Below, one piece after another: positions 25,101-35,889 of a DNA stretch of 64,000 bases. Each line of letters starts with the position of its first letter. Position 1 is the first letter of the stretch. Both the position numbers and the translations under genes were made by a program. The stretch is taken from NCBI GenBank assembly GCA_949592205.1, contig CATIUR010000001.1, positions 209,442,250 to 209,506,249 of the forward strand, written 5' to 3'. The notes under the pieces are model-generated. The model was given only the letters and a program-made list of their open reading frames with translations, was not told where the DNA came from and did not search any database. The DNA comes from Helichrysum umbraculigerum. Its lineage: Eukaryota > Streptophyta > Magnoliopsida > Asterales > Asteraceae.

Positions 25101-25107
25101 AGCAACA

Positions 25108-27477
25108 TTAGAGCAAATCGTATTGCCACACAACAACTATAGGTGATACTACATTATGTTTCTCATCAGTCCAAATCAATTTTCCCAACCGTGTCTCCAT
25201 ACTCCCCAACGAGCCACTTACCTTATCAGCCACCATCTTAACCGTATAACTTTGTTTTTCGCCTTTTTTAGTAAACTGCATTGTCTGTGGCTCTATCGTT
25301 ACGTTCACTCCTTTTGGGCTCGTGACAGTTACATTGTAGTTTGATGCACCTTCCCTTACATATGTCACAGTTCTCGTGACTACAACTGATGAACTCGATT
25401 CACCAAATTCGATGGATATGGGCGGATAGTTAATGTTCCAGGGCTTATTTTGCTTCTTATTGCACCTAACTGGTTTAGGTGAAAACCTCTTAAAAGCTTG
25501 TGTTGAGTAGTTCATTGAACAAAGGAATTGGAGGTAATCATTCACGGTTATGTCATATACTAATCCTGGATCAACTGCTTTTCCAGGATCTACATGGCCT
25601 GTACCTGTGGCCCACACAGTCGCTTTGTTATATGATTGTTCATCTAATAACGGTTCTCCTTTTTCGTCGGACATATAGGCAGTGGTCATCATTGCTGATC
25701 TAATCATGGCTGGAGACCAATCTGGGTGAGCGCCTTTTAGTAAAGCTGCTACACCAGACACATGAGGGCATGACATTGAAGTGCCAGATAGTATGTTAAA
25801 ACTTGAACGCCGAGAGTCAGATGGTATTTCACTAGGTGGGATCGAATCAGGCCATGCTGCTAGAATGTCCACACCTGGTGCTAGTATGTCAGGTTTGAGT
25901 AAGTAAACCGTATCAGCACTCGGTCCTCTCGATGAAAAAGATGCAACTATAGGTGCAGGTTTTACGCCAGTTTGAGTCCCGTGAATCACTATCTTAGCCA
26001 TAGGATTACTCGAAGAACTCATATAATCTTGAAGTTTTTTACTTGCTGACTCGGTTATTAACATACCTGGAATAGTATACGAGTCTGATATCAGTCCTTC
26101 GCCTTGAGGAGCCACGTTTGACACGATTACACCTACGCCACCAGCATTATTAACCACTTCACTTTTCTTGACCCTTGCGTTTCCACCACGCTCGCAAATC
26201 ACAATCTTGCCCTTTACTAGTTCTTTATCGAGTGATTCCGCCATACAAGTGGCGGATTTAAGGTTTCGTATTTGACCTTTTGAGGCATTCCTTCCGTGAA
26301 TTACAGGAAAGAATTTGCTTGTATAATCACCTGGCCATTTTCCACTAGCAACAGATGCACCTGTGATCACTGTGCCATCTGTCAAGATGAGATCTGCTGG
26401 AAACCTCCGGTCGATTGTGCTTGCACCAACCGTGGTGATCCATGGAGCGGTGTTGGTCACTGACATCGTATCGGGCCCACTATTACCCGCTGAAGCCGAA
26501 ACAAGAACACCTTTTGCCGTTGCACCAAAAGCTGCTATAGCTATAGGATCAAGGTTATAAGGCCTAGTGGTAGTCCCACCAATTGATATTGAGATTATGT
26601 GAACCCCATCTTCAACCGCTTTATCTATTCCAGCGAGTATGTCTGATTCTCGACATTCTTCTCCCCAACATATTTTATATGCTGAAATTCTAGCTTTTGG
26701 TGCTACTCCAACAGCCGCCCCCTCTGCAAACCCGAATAGTGATGCATTGGGAACCATTCTTCCAGCTGCAATTGATGCTGTGTGGGTCCCATGGCCCTCA
26801 GTGTCTCTTGAAGATTTAACAAGATTTGAGCTGTTGATCATATCTATATTTGCTTCATACCCAGCGGTAAAATACCTCGCTCCAATCAATTTCTTGTTAC
26901 ATAGATTTTTGGTGAATTTCTCACCTTCCATGCATTCGCCTTTCCAATCTGAAGGGATTGGGCCGAGTTCTTGATCATGGAAGCTTGCTGATTCAGGTGA
27001 GATACCAGTGTCCAAAATGCCAATGATGACATTAGAACCATAATCAGATTCCTTCAAGAGGTTACTACTACGCTCGTTATCAACAAGCCCCATAAATTGA
27101 ACTGATCGGGTTGTGTGAAGATGACGAATTTCGTCTGGTAAAACAGCTACGACGCCCGGTTTTGCTTTAAGTTCTTGGGCTTCTTGAGGAGTCAATCTGG
27201 CTGAAAAACCATGGAAAACAGTCTTGTAGACATGAAGAAAGTCTTCGCTTTGCTTTCTATCGCCATCAAAGCTCTTGATTTTCTCAGAATTCAACTTTCT
27301 TGAAACTAAACTTCCAAGAGTTGCACTATACCAATGCTCTACATCAGTGAAAACAGAAGGTTTCAAATCGTTTTGGATCCTGACGATGAATGTTTTGGTG
27401 TTATCGAGTTGTGCAGAATTTGCTACGAAAAAACAGACTACGGTGTAATAAATAACGAAAAACCAAAATCGTCCCAT
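25108..27477 (-). CDS. Subtilisin-like serine protease (SBT1-type), second intact gene
   Basis: Single-exon secreted S8A subtilase, 789 aa from the ATG at 27477. The open frame extends upstream to 27579, but MGRFWFFVIYYTVVCFFVA is a typical signal peptide and the extra 34 residues are not. Order: I9 propeptide with HVYKTVFHGFSARL, Asp156 (GILDTG), His229 (GHGTHT), Asn332 (SAGNSGP), PA domain, Ser567 (SGTSMSCPHVSG), Fn3-like C-terminus. All catalytic residues are present. It is clearly divergent from the pair on its left (different propeptide and C-terminus), so the cluster mixes a recent duplicate pair with an older relative. Confidence 0.93.
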   Translation of the reverse strand: MGRFWFFVIYYTVVCFFVANSAQLDNTKTFIVRIQNDLKPSVFTDVEHWYSATLGSLVSRKLNSEKIKSFDGDRKQSEDFLHVYKTVFHGFSARLTPQEAQELKAKPGVVAVLPDEIRHLHTTRSVQFMGLVDNERSSNLLKESDYGSNVIIGILDTGISPESASFHDQELGPIPSDWKGECMEGEKFTKNLCNKKLIGARYFTAGYEANIDMINSSNLVKSSRDTEGHGTHTASIAAGRMVPNASLFGFAEGAAVGVAPKARISAYKICWGEECRESDILAGIDKAVEDGVHIISISIGGTTTRPYNLDPIAIAAFGATAKGVLVSASAGNSGPDTMSVTNTAPWITTVGASTIDRRFPADLILTDGTVITGASVASGKWPGDYTSKFFPVIHGRNASKGQIRNLKSATCMAESLDKELVKGKIVICERGGNARVKKSEVVNNAGGVGVIVSNVAPQGEGLISDSYTIPGMLITESASKKLQDYMSSSSNPMAKIVIHGTQTGVKPAPIVASFSSRGPSADTVYLLKPDILAPGVDILAAWPDSIPPSEIPSDSRRSSFNILSGTSMSCPHVSGVAALLKGAHPDWSPAMIRSAMMTTAYMSDEKGEPLLDEQSYNKATVWATGTGHVDPGKAVDPGLVYDITVNDYLQFLCSMNYSTQAFKRFSPKPVRCNKKQNKPWNINYPPISIEFGESSSSVVVTRTVTYVREGASNYNVTVTSPKGVNVTIEPQTMQFTKKGEKQSYTVKMVADKVSGSLGSMETRLGKLIWTDEKHNVVSPIVVVWQYDLL

Positions 27478-27599
27478 TGAGTTAGAAGGTGATTGAGGTT
27501 TGATTATTGAGGCTATTGGTGTCAATTTATGATTCAAGTAAAACTGAGAAACACATGAGCTAGTTTCAGAAACACACATAACATGTGAGGATGAGCATG

Positions 27600-28220
27600 A
27601 TTAGTCCTAAATTGGGTGTCAAAAAAGCAGTGCTGTTCTTCTAATTTTAGCATAATTATGATGTAATAAGATTGTATGTGTCACCCTTATCATGTGATAT
27701 GGTCAAAAATAGACCAAGCATGACTAATGCTTTTACAAAGACCTGCAGAAAAGGACCAAAATCTGCCGCAAAAGTGATGAAAGATGATTGATGATGCATG
27801 GAATTCTTGTTATCATTTCATACATAGGTTTGGGCTGTGGTCAGTTTGTATTTATTATTATTATTTTTTTTTATAAAAGGATCGATCTATCTACTAGCTT
27901 CAGCTTTAAAATCTTTGTATTAGTCACAGAATATATTAGATTAATATGTTAATAGCCCGTAACTGAAAGGGGTTAGCTTTAAGTTGAAGTGAAACTGGTA
28001 GGGAGTATGTTAGTGTACGGTTTAAGAAATGGAAGTTACTAAATCACAAATGATTTAATAACAAATGCAATTTTGTGATGATATACAAATTCTCCCTTCA
28101 AGAAAAGAAGTTACTACCAAACATACATTGTTTTATCATTAATAATTAATTACTCAATTTATGTTTTGATAAAGTTTGGTGATGTTTTTTTATAACGAAT
28201 TAGCTAAAATTACATAATAT
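27600..28220. other. Intergenic DNA upstream of the second subtilase
   Basis: Promoter-side spacer with no other feature seen. Confidence 0.5.
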
Positions 28221-28232
28221 GATTATTGATAT

Positions 28233-29345
28233 TAGTCCTGGCAAGCCCAAATGCTTAACTTTGGGTGATTCTGGACTTTTAATATTGTTTAGTGGGTATC
28301 AATGGACTTGTTGCATTCTTTAAATGGGCTTGGATGAACTTGAGAAGAAAACAATACGAGTCAGCATGAAACCCTAACACCTCATCATTGAAAACTGTCA
28401 TCACCATCCTCTGCCGCCGTAGTCTTCCGCTGTCATCCACCGTCATCCGCCGTTGTCTTCCGCTGTCATTCGTTGTCGTCTTCCGCTGTCATCCACCGTC
28501 ATCCGCCGTTGTCTTCCGCTGTCATCCGTTGTCGTCCTCCACTGTCATCCGTCGTCGTCCTCCACTGTCATCCGCCGTAGTCCTCCGTCGTATGTTTCTG
28601 TCTCCGGCGTACTCCGTTTCCGTCCACCATCGCTCGTCACCGGCATCAATCTTAAATGTGTATGTTTTTTTAATTAACTTGCTTATATTTCCGATGGTTT
28701 TTCAGATGCGACGGCGATGTTCATGTCTGATTTCGACGAGATGGTAACTATACAAAGTATAAACTAACGGAACCATAGCCTTAACTGTCGATCTAAACCA
28801 TTAATCATATAATCGTGGTACGTGCAGATCCAAAGCTTACTTGCAGATCTAAACCATTAAGATTTGAGTTTTCACCAGAAGAGCGATTTGGTCTCCAAAC
28901 TTTATGTATTTTTATTTGTGAAAGATTTGAGTGTTTATGGTTTGCAATACTAACTGGTGTTTATGGTGATTTATTATAATAATATTAATTGATTCACTTC
29001 TCTCAAGTCTTCTATGAATTTAATAGAATACGATGAAGAAGATGAATAATTGTCGTTTGATGATGTTGCTATTGTACTGTATATTATTTTATATTTGAAA
29101 TGGAATGAAAAAGGTAATTCCACTAGTTTTTAATTTTATACAGATTGTTTATGTATAGTTTGGTTTTGTATGAATCTTTATTTTTTGCAATTTTATCCAT
29201 TTAAACCCGAGTCCGTTTAGGCTCAAACTCATATAGACCCGAGTCCATTTATACCCGAGCCCGTTATTACCTGGATCCATTTTTACTCGGGCCCAGTTTT
29301 ACCCGGTAGCCCAAACCTGCCCGCCCACCCATTTTGCCACCTCTA
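28233..29345. mobile_element. Non-autonomous hAT element (1113 bp)
   Basis: Starts TAGTCCTGGCAAGCCC; the right end, reverse-complemented, starts TAGAGGTGGCAAAATGGG. The exact 8-bp duplication ATTGATAT flanks it (28225-28232 and 29346-29353). The right subterminal 130 bp is a run of CCCGAG/GGGCCC-type words (about 29205-29335). The interior holds a C-rich minisatellite and no transposase. Confidence 0.87.
28424..28590. repeat. 56-bp minisatellite (CCGCTGTCATCC words)
   Basis: Units starting CTTCCGCTGTCATCCACC at 28424 and 28480 are almost identical, followed by degenerate CTGTCATCCG repeats. It gives long spurious open frames on plus. Confidence 0.85.
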
Positions 29346-29353
29346 ATTGATAT

Positions 29354-30080
29354 TGATATTAATATTAATATTTTCACTTCTCAGCATAGAATTGCTAAGT
29401 TTGCGCTTCCATTAGCTTAAAATTCGTTGTCTTATATATATAGGGGTTTATAGTGAGAGTGTATCTAATTTTACTCGTATACTATTGTGTATACATCCAA
29501 CTTTAAGACTTCTTTGAAATTCTTATATTGTAGACATTTAAGTTTAAAAGTGTCTATCAGTTGTATTTGCTACATAAATTGACATTTTATTTGCAAATCT
29601 AGTGCGTACAATAGACAAGTTCTATACATATAATAGTAAATTGACATTTTATTTGCAAATAAAACCTTCTTTAAACTCTAAACTCCCCTTAAATAAACTA
29701 AGAAATAAAACAAGATAAAAAACATAAAATAAAAGCATAAACAATAAAAGAGAAGAAAATACAAATTATAAACCTCCTCTCAAAAGTGAAACACCTCCTT
29801 ACTTACGAGAGGAAAGATTCCTTTAATTTCTTCTCGTTTATTTTAAACTTTTTAGAGTTTAGACAACGTATAATGATCGATCGATAATATAAGAGTGCAT
29901 ATGTTTGGTTCGTTACATGAAATTATCATGAGAATTTATATTTACATTTTCCATACCCATTCCTTAACGTGGGTTTCACACAAGCCTAATTTTCGTGTTT
30001 CATTTTCATTTTTATTTTCAATCCTTCAAACCAAACAACTGACTTATCTCTCATTCTTTAAACTCATACATCAAATTAAC
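29354..30080. other. Intergenic AT-rich DNA
   Basis: No gene. A 24-bp segment around AATTGACATTTTATTTGC is repeated at about 29578 and 29639. Confidence 0.5.
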
Positions 30081-30088
30081 CCTCCAAC

Positions 30089-30260
30089 CAGCGGCGGAGC
30101 CAAGAAATTGAGATGGAGGGGGCAAAAAATTATTTTTATTTCTTCTATTGTTTCGTGGGGGCGAAAATTTTAGAATGACATTAATACCTTAAAAAATTTC
30201 TTTTTTACGTAATTTATAATATCTTGTAAGAGCGGCTGCCCCTGCCCTGGCTCCGCCATG
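30089..30260. mobile_element. Short hAT MITE (172 bp)
   Basis: Starts CAGCGGCGGAGCCAAG; the right end, reverse-complemented, starts CATGGCGGAGCCAGGG. The exact 8-bp duplication CCTCCAAC is at 30081-30088 and 30261-30268. Its ends resemble those of the element at 11341 (CAnnGGCGGAnCCA), so they may be one family. Confidence 0.85.
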
Positions 30261-30381
30261 CCTCCAACTGAACACTCCCTACGTAATTCTTCAATGGTTC
30301 TTTTGTTTAGTATGTATATATATGGATATCTAATTACAAATTGAATCAAGGTTGATTAAATATATAATTCATCATATAACA

Positions 30382-30593
30382 CTAGCTGGTAACCCGCGCG
30401 ATGCGGCGGAAAATATATTTGAAATTCGTGAAAAAGGTAATGAAATAGCTGTTGAAAAATGTATAATAAATGTCTTAAATCATACAAATAATAATAATAT
30501 GATGTAATATGATGAACAACACTTGAAGAAAAAAAATAGAAAATTAAAAAACATCGCATGTCTTAATTATAGATGCTATATTCATATTAGAGA
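30382..30593 (-). mobile_element. Short Helitron (212 bp), minus orientation
   Basis: Read on minus it starts A|TCTCTAATATGAATATAG and ends CTAG|T, with a GC-rich hairpin (CCGC...GCGG region) about 10 bp before CTAG. It shares the TCTnnnnTATnnA start with the two longer Helitrons here. Confidence 0.65.
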
Positions 30594-30604
30594 TGCACAT
30601 ACCC

Positions 30605-30850
30605 CTTTTAGCCGGTGCCCGGGCCTAGAAAAGGCCCGAAATAGCTCAAAAAAGGATGGCCTGAAAAAACCCGGCCCTTAAGGGGCCTGCAATTATTTGT
30701 GAAAGCCTGGTCCGACTGGGAGCTGGGCCAGGCTAAGCCCAAAGCCTGAAAGCGAGCCTGAAGCCCGAAAGCCAGTGTTTTTTTTTTCAAAAAAGCCCGA
30801 AAGCAAGCCCGAAGCCCGAAAGCCAGTATTTTTTTCAAAAAAAGCCCGAG
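30605..30850. repeat. GC-rich GCCCGAAAGC word repeat
   Basis: Repeated AAAGCCCGAAAGC / GAAGCCCGAAAGCC words and GGCCC/GGGCC blocks in otherwise AT-rich DNA. They resemble hAT subterminal repeats, but I could not find two matching ends or a TSD. Confidence 0.5.
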
Positions 30851-30859
30851 CATGGTGGT

Positions 30860-31838
30860 GGCGGCTCGAGTATCTGAAATGTCTTGTAATTGATATCCCA
30901 ATCTGAATCCGAAAAACCGAAAATTCGAATTTCGGATAATTTAAAAGATATTGGTTGGACTTTTATTTAAATCTATTACTGTACCTTAAATCATCATAAG
31001 TTATCATTTCATTGGCCTATGATATTACAAAAAGAAACAACAACAAAAACAGGATTCCAATAGTGCTTTCTAAAATAGTGTTATCATTTCTTCACAAAGC
31101 TTTCTATTTTCTGATTGATATTGATTCTTTTATTGATAGTGTCGTCCCACTCCTTTACCAAAAAAAATGTTATTTATGTCGCTCTTCTTTGAAATTTGAG
31201 TAATAAGTTGGTTTAATCAATGTTAATATAATTATAATTTAGTTGGCGCTGGCGTTTACCAACGTTTTGTAAGAACATGATTTTTGTATACTCTAATTTA
31301 TTTTTTGAGGTTATAAGTATACGATGCCATTGATATGATTGTTAGTAAGATGTGTAAATTGCATTAATAAAAAGACCATGTTTGAATTAGTTAATGCAAA
31401 AATTTGCAAATTTAGGCGACATTGACGGCTGTATTTCTTTCGGGGCTTTGGGGTAGTGGTCATAAATATTGTAATACATACCCTCTTGCTTTTGGTTAAC
31501 TACAACTATTACCCCTACTAAATTGGACACCTTACATTTTCTTGAGTATGAACATAAATACATTATTTAGTATGTGACTCGCGCCATGTAGCGGAAACAA
31601 ATTTTGAAATCGACCAAAACATAATATGTAATTGCATAGCAGATGCAAACTTTTTTTCGAGCATCCATCATTAATGCAACATCTAGAAAAGATATTATAA
31701 ACAATGATTTCTAACTTTATTGTCACATTTTATTAAAATCTCAACAACAAATAAAGGAAGAGACGTATCATAATTACATAGAAACTCCAAGGCAGAGAAT
31801 CTTAAAGAAAAGAAAGAAAGAAGAAAAACATCCAAAGC
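30860..31838. other. Intergenic DNA
   Basis: No gene seen. A short GC-rich patch at about 31575-31600 resembles a Helitron end but lacks the required flank. Confidence 0.45.
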
Positions 31839-31848
31839 AAAAATTAAA

Positions 31849-32029
31849 GAGAAATACTTTGTTCACTAAAATTTTACAAAATATTTTTTACAAAATGATG
31901 TGTCAAAATGTCATGAAGAGAGAGAAGAATGAAAGAGAAAAAAAGCAATTAATGTGATTGGATGATTTTAAATGGCACATCATTTTGTGAGAGATTATTT
32001 GTAAAAATTTTGTGAGTGTAGAACTCCTC
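31849..32029. mobile_element. Mutator-type MITE, copy 1 (181 bp)
   Basis: Foldback with long arms: the left end starts GAGAAATACTTTGTTCAC and the right end, reverse-complemented, starts GAGGAGTTCTACACTCAC. The 9-bp duplication AAAATTAAA flanks it (31840-31848 and 32030-32038). A second copy is at 35709. Confidence 0.8.
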
Positions 32030-32123
32030 AAAATTAAATATACATCTAAGATTCAAGACATCAATATGATTTTTTAACCACTACTGGAATTCACCTCCGA
32101 GGATGGTATTGTCTACATTTGCT

Positions 32124-34080
32124 TCAATCTACATTTGTTATGAACGATATGATAATGGTATTTTTTTTGTCCTGTTTCATTGTAGCCACATTTTTGTCCT
32201 GTTTCATTTTCCACCCATCAACTCTCTCTTTCCAGGCCAAATTTCCTAACCATGTGGATCCAAACTCTCTCACAGGATCCACAACTCTAATATTAGCTGC
32301 AAACAACAGACTTTCTTTTTTAATTGGCATACTTTATAAACATAACTCACTGTCTTATTATTGAATCATAAAAGACGTACGGGATTGATTCGTATATCCA
32401 GCATAAGAATGCGTGAGCCTTTCGGGTGGAGGAGATGATACTGAAAGACGTTGAGGAGAAGCAGCAGATAACTCCCCGGACACCTTTAAAAAAATATAGG
32501 TAATCACACAATGGTAGACACACAGTATTTGATTAGCTACATTGAGAAATGCTGAAATGTGAGAAAGGAAATTTTAAAATGCAGGTACCTCATGTCCACT
32601 GGTAAGTAAAGGTATGTGATTATGAGAGACCTCCTTATCATAATTCGGAGCATTAGTTCCGTCTCCTCGCCCATATGTCATGTGCCAGTTCAACATGCGC
32701 TCCGCAGTCTTCTGTTTCTCTTCTGTTTCTCGTTCTGAGTTTGTGAAGAAAAGGGAAAAGTGGTGGTTTCTTCATCAACATCAGTATCCTCCTCTCTATC
32801 ACCAGTAGTTGCAGGGCTTCCTGTGTTCAACCAAGTGAATGATCAATTACATGCCCATAAATATCTTTGCAATTCACAGATAATGCAACACGGCCAAATG
32901 TAAATATTGATGATACTTCATCAAGTCATACAGAATGAGCACAATACAATATTTTTGTAAGAAATTACACAAAAAATTCAAACCTTTCAGTCATTTGTAT
33001 CTGGTTTTGCATTGAGGGCAAGATTGATTGCCATCCTTGCGTTCGTATTCATAGCACGGCCTACAAACTGGAAATGCATACACATCACAAGCAACAAAAG
33101 GTTCTCCTTTTGCCGTATTGCCAACTGTATCATCACAGATCTGGCAAACCTGACCACCCACATTCTTCATAGAAGTCCCCTATATAATCCCAATATCACA
33201 CTTCAAATTAGATCAAGTTGATATAGCTTAATCACACATCTAAGCATCTAACATAAAAACTGAATTATGATGCTCGATTAAATAAGTAAAATATCTCCAG
33301 TATTCAAATCAACACCTCATATCAATAAAAATTTGCTGCAATCAACTAAAAGAAGTGTAACTAATCACTACAATCATGATCAAGTTGCTATATATTGATC
33401 AATGATCACAAATGTAGCATAAACCAAAGATATGAAACCTGAAAATATATCTTATACATAAAACATTTATATTATTCAAATGATACATCAGATCAGTAAA
33501 ATAGCAGAAACTAACTTTATATTACATTAAGTGTAATTAATCACTACAATCATGATCAACTTGCCATACACTGATCACAAATTTTGCATAACCTAAAACT
33601 GTGAAATCTGAATCTACATTTACTAAAACAATTACAGTATTCAAATGAAACATCAGATCAGTAAGAGTGTAAGACAGCTGAAATAAACCTAAAGTTAAGT
33701 GTAATTAATCACTTTTTACGATCAAAAACAACAATCAATAAACTACTAACCCCAGTCTCTCCTTCAGATTCCATCGCTCCTAACATAAGTAATCAAATCA
33801 CCGACAAATTTAAAGAATCAACCGCCAAAAGCAAACATAACCACGGATCTGCAAGTAATTTCATCATATCAGTTAGGTTTTCGTCAGTTAAAACCTTGAA
33901 AATGGATGTAAACCATCAATTAAGCATTCATAGACGTAACATTAAATCAAGTAACGTAAAATTAGGGCTAATTAGAGTACAGTAGTGTGTATTTAGTTTG
34001 AAATTGTAAGAAGATCTGGAGTCAAACCTGATTGAAGATCAAATCTGTAGCGAGGAAAAAGGCAGGGAGATCTGAACACA
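32124..34080 (-). pseudogene. CESA3: Truncated CESA3-like cellulose synthase pseudogene
   Basis: The 5' part of a primary-wall cellulose synthase gene. A 5' UTR exon (ending about 34029) is spliced to a coding start MESEGETG (33774-33751), then the zinc-finger exon 33179-32984, exon 32820-32589 (KTAERMLNWHMTYGRG) and a last exon from 32483 that reaches VVDPVREFG and WKERVDGWKMKQDKN before similarity ends at about 32170. It lacks all transmembrane segments and the glycosyltransferase domain. Damage: one zinc-ligand Cys is Tyr (CDVYAF for CDVCAF); the Arg codon after KTRYK is TGA (32993-32991); an 11-bp duplication near 32711-32731 shifts the frame; two more stops follow the exon begun at 32483. 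Splice sites are otherwise intact, so it came from a genomic duplication, not retroposition. Confidence 0.93.
33299..33700. repeat. Imperfect tandem repeat in the CESA-like intron 1
   Basis: Segments beginning ATTCAAAT and followed by ACATCAGATCAGT, CACTACAATCATGATCAA and TGATCACAAAT recur at about 33300, 33475 and 33633 (periods of about 175 and 158 bp). The function is unknown. Confidence 0.7.
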
Positions 34081-34099
34081 TCGAGTGGAGTACAATTGA

Positions 34100-35690
34100 G
34101 AAGCATAAGGGGATGGAGGTGGAGGATTGGCAATTTGGCATGACTGTGTGAGGATAGTCATTAATCGTTTGAAAGGGCATTTACACTCATTTTCCAATCT
34201 TCCCTTTTTAAGCTGATCCCCTGACGTATAGTATTACGGCACCAGATCAAACCTTCATCGCAAACTGGTTATAATCAAACCCCAAGTACTTGGAATTTTG
34301 AATCAGATCATATGGGGCAAAACCAGATCAAGAACAATAATCAAAATGGAAGGATTAAAGAAACCAAGCGAAACAAAAGCAAAAAAACAGAAAGTTTAAA
34401 AGAAAATAAGGAAAAAATAGAACCAAGAATGTAGAGCATTTACCATGAATATTTACATAAAAACACAAATTAATATGATTCACGTCCTTTCACCTGCAAG
34501 AAATCAAAGCCATATCTCAAAATATCCATATTTACTCAACTATAGGCTCTAAATAAAAGTAAACAAAAAAGAATAAACGATATCGACGTAGACTTTGACA
34601 TAAAGAGAACTCACCAAACAATAATTGGAGAAAAAAACCAACAAACACATTCATCAAATCTGTATGCAGACAAACAAAAGCATTAGATTTAAATAATATA
34701 TGGAAATAAAACTTTCAGATCTACCAAAAAGGGACCAAACACAACTTTCTTCAAATCTGTACATCCAAACACATCCAGACAGAAAAGTAGAAAACACACA
34801 CAAAATATCCGGCGACTCCATCAATTCTCCGGCGACTTAACTACTTCGACCTCTCTTCTCCGGCGATTCTAGAACTCTCTTTTCCGGCGACTTCGACCTC
34901 ATTTCTCTGGCGATTCTAGAGTTCCATTTTCCAGCGAGTTCACTACATCACCACAAGATTTAGATCTCTCTTCTCCGGCGACATCTCTTATCCAACCTCT
35001 CTCCTCCCTTCTCCGGTTCGTTTTATGGTGGTGGTGGTGGTATAGATCTGGTTGCACATTTCCGGTTGTCGATATCTCTCATCAAATAAACGTTTTAGAT
35101 CTACAGAAAACATGTATAAACCATAAATTCGCAAACTCAGCCCAAAATAATATATATACAATGATACTTACAACAGGTCACGGCGGTGATCAGAAGAAGA
35201 GACTTGCCGGCGAGAATCGGAAATCCAGATGTTCGATTTCCGGCAAAGGCAGAGAACGGCGGGGTCCAGATGTGATAGTAAGCGCATCTGAGCGTTAGCG
35301 ACATGAAGCACGATGTGTTGACGTTGGTTTGAAACGTCGTCGCTTTAAAAACTGAAAAAGGAGGCCGCAGTGAAGTTACCATGGTGTGAAAGGTGGTCGA
35401 CGGAGATCGCTGACGGAACGAAGTGGCGGTGGTAGTACGTTCTTGGGAGAAACAGAAGGAGGGGTGGTCTAGTTGCGTGTGTTTTTGTGTGATTTGTGAT
35501 GCGTGTTCCCGATACTAATGTAGCGAAGGGTATTTTAGGGATTTCGCATATCTCTCCTACTCAGTTTTCAGCCAAAAACTAAAACGCTTAATAAGGGGTT
35601 TAGATATATTTCTATAAACAAGCGTCGATATGATGTAACATTATAATTTTATATCACTTCATTTCTTATATTGTTGAATAATGACGTCTA
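34100..35690. other. Former CESA 5' region and spacer
   Basis: Upstream of the pseudogene. It includes repeated TCTCCGGCGA words (about 34808-35020) and a (GGT)n run at about 35027-35042. A minus-strand frame at 35382-35137 has no recognisable similarity and I do not call it a gene. Confidence 0.5.
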
Positions 35691-35708
35691 TGGTTATGGT
35701 TTATTTAA

Positions 35709-35873
35709 GAGATATGTTACAATCGCTAAAATTTTACAAAACAATATTTACAAAATGATATGGTATAGAGTTTCATCCATTCAAATCACTTTGTTTTTTT
35801 TCTCTCTCTTACTTCTCATTTCATTGGTCATGAAGGAATTTTTTGTAAAAATTAAGTGAACAAATCATTTCTC
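35709..35873. mobile_element. Mutator-type MITE, copy 2 (165 bp)
   Basis: Same family as the copy at 31849: the right end, reverse-complemented, starts GAGAAATGATTTGTTCAC, almost the left end of copy 1. The exact 9-bp duplication TTTATTTAA flanks it (35700-35708 and 35874-35882). Confidence 0.82.
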
Positions 35874-35889
35874 TTTATTTAAACTAAAA

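Noticed and set aside
28388..28747. 119-codon Ser/Arg-rich frame
   Set aside because: Produced by the 56-bp minisatellite; several frames are open there for the same reason.
30605..30901. 97-codon minus frame and a possible hAT element in GCCCGAAAGC repeats
   Set aside because: The repeat composition explains the frame, and no paired ends or TSD could be found, so only the repeat is reported.
31561..31605. Possible Helitron 3' end (GC-rich hairpin, CTAA on minus)
   Set aside because: The base after CTAA is A, not T, and no matching TC start was found.
35137..35382. 81-codon minus frame (MVTSLRPPFSVFKATT...)
   Set aside because: Good-looking start but no recognisable domain, signal or conserved motif, and it lies in the old CESA upstream region.
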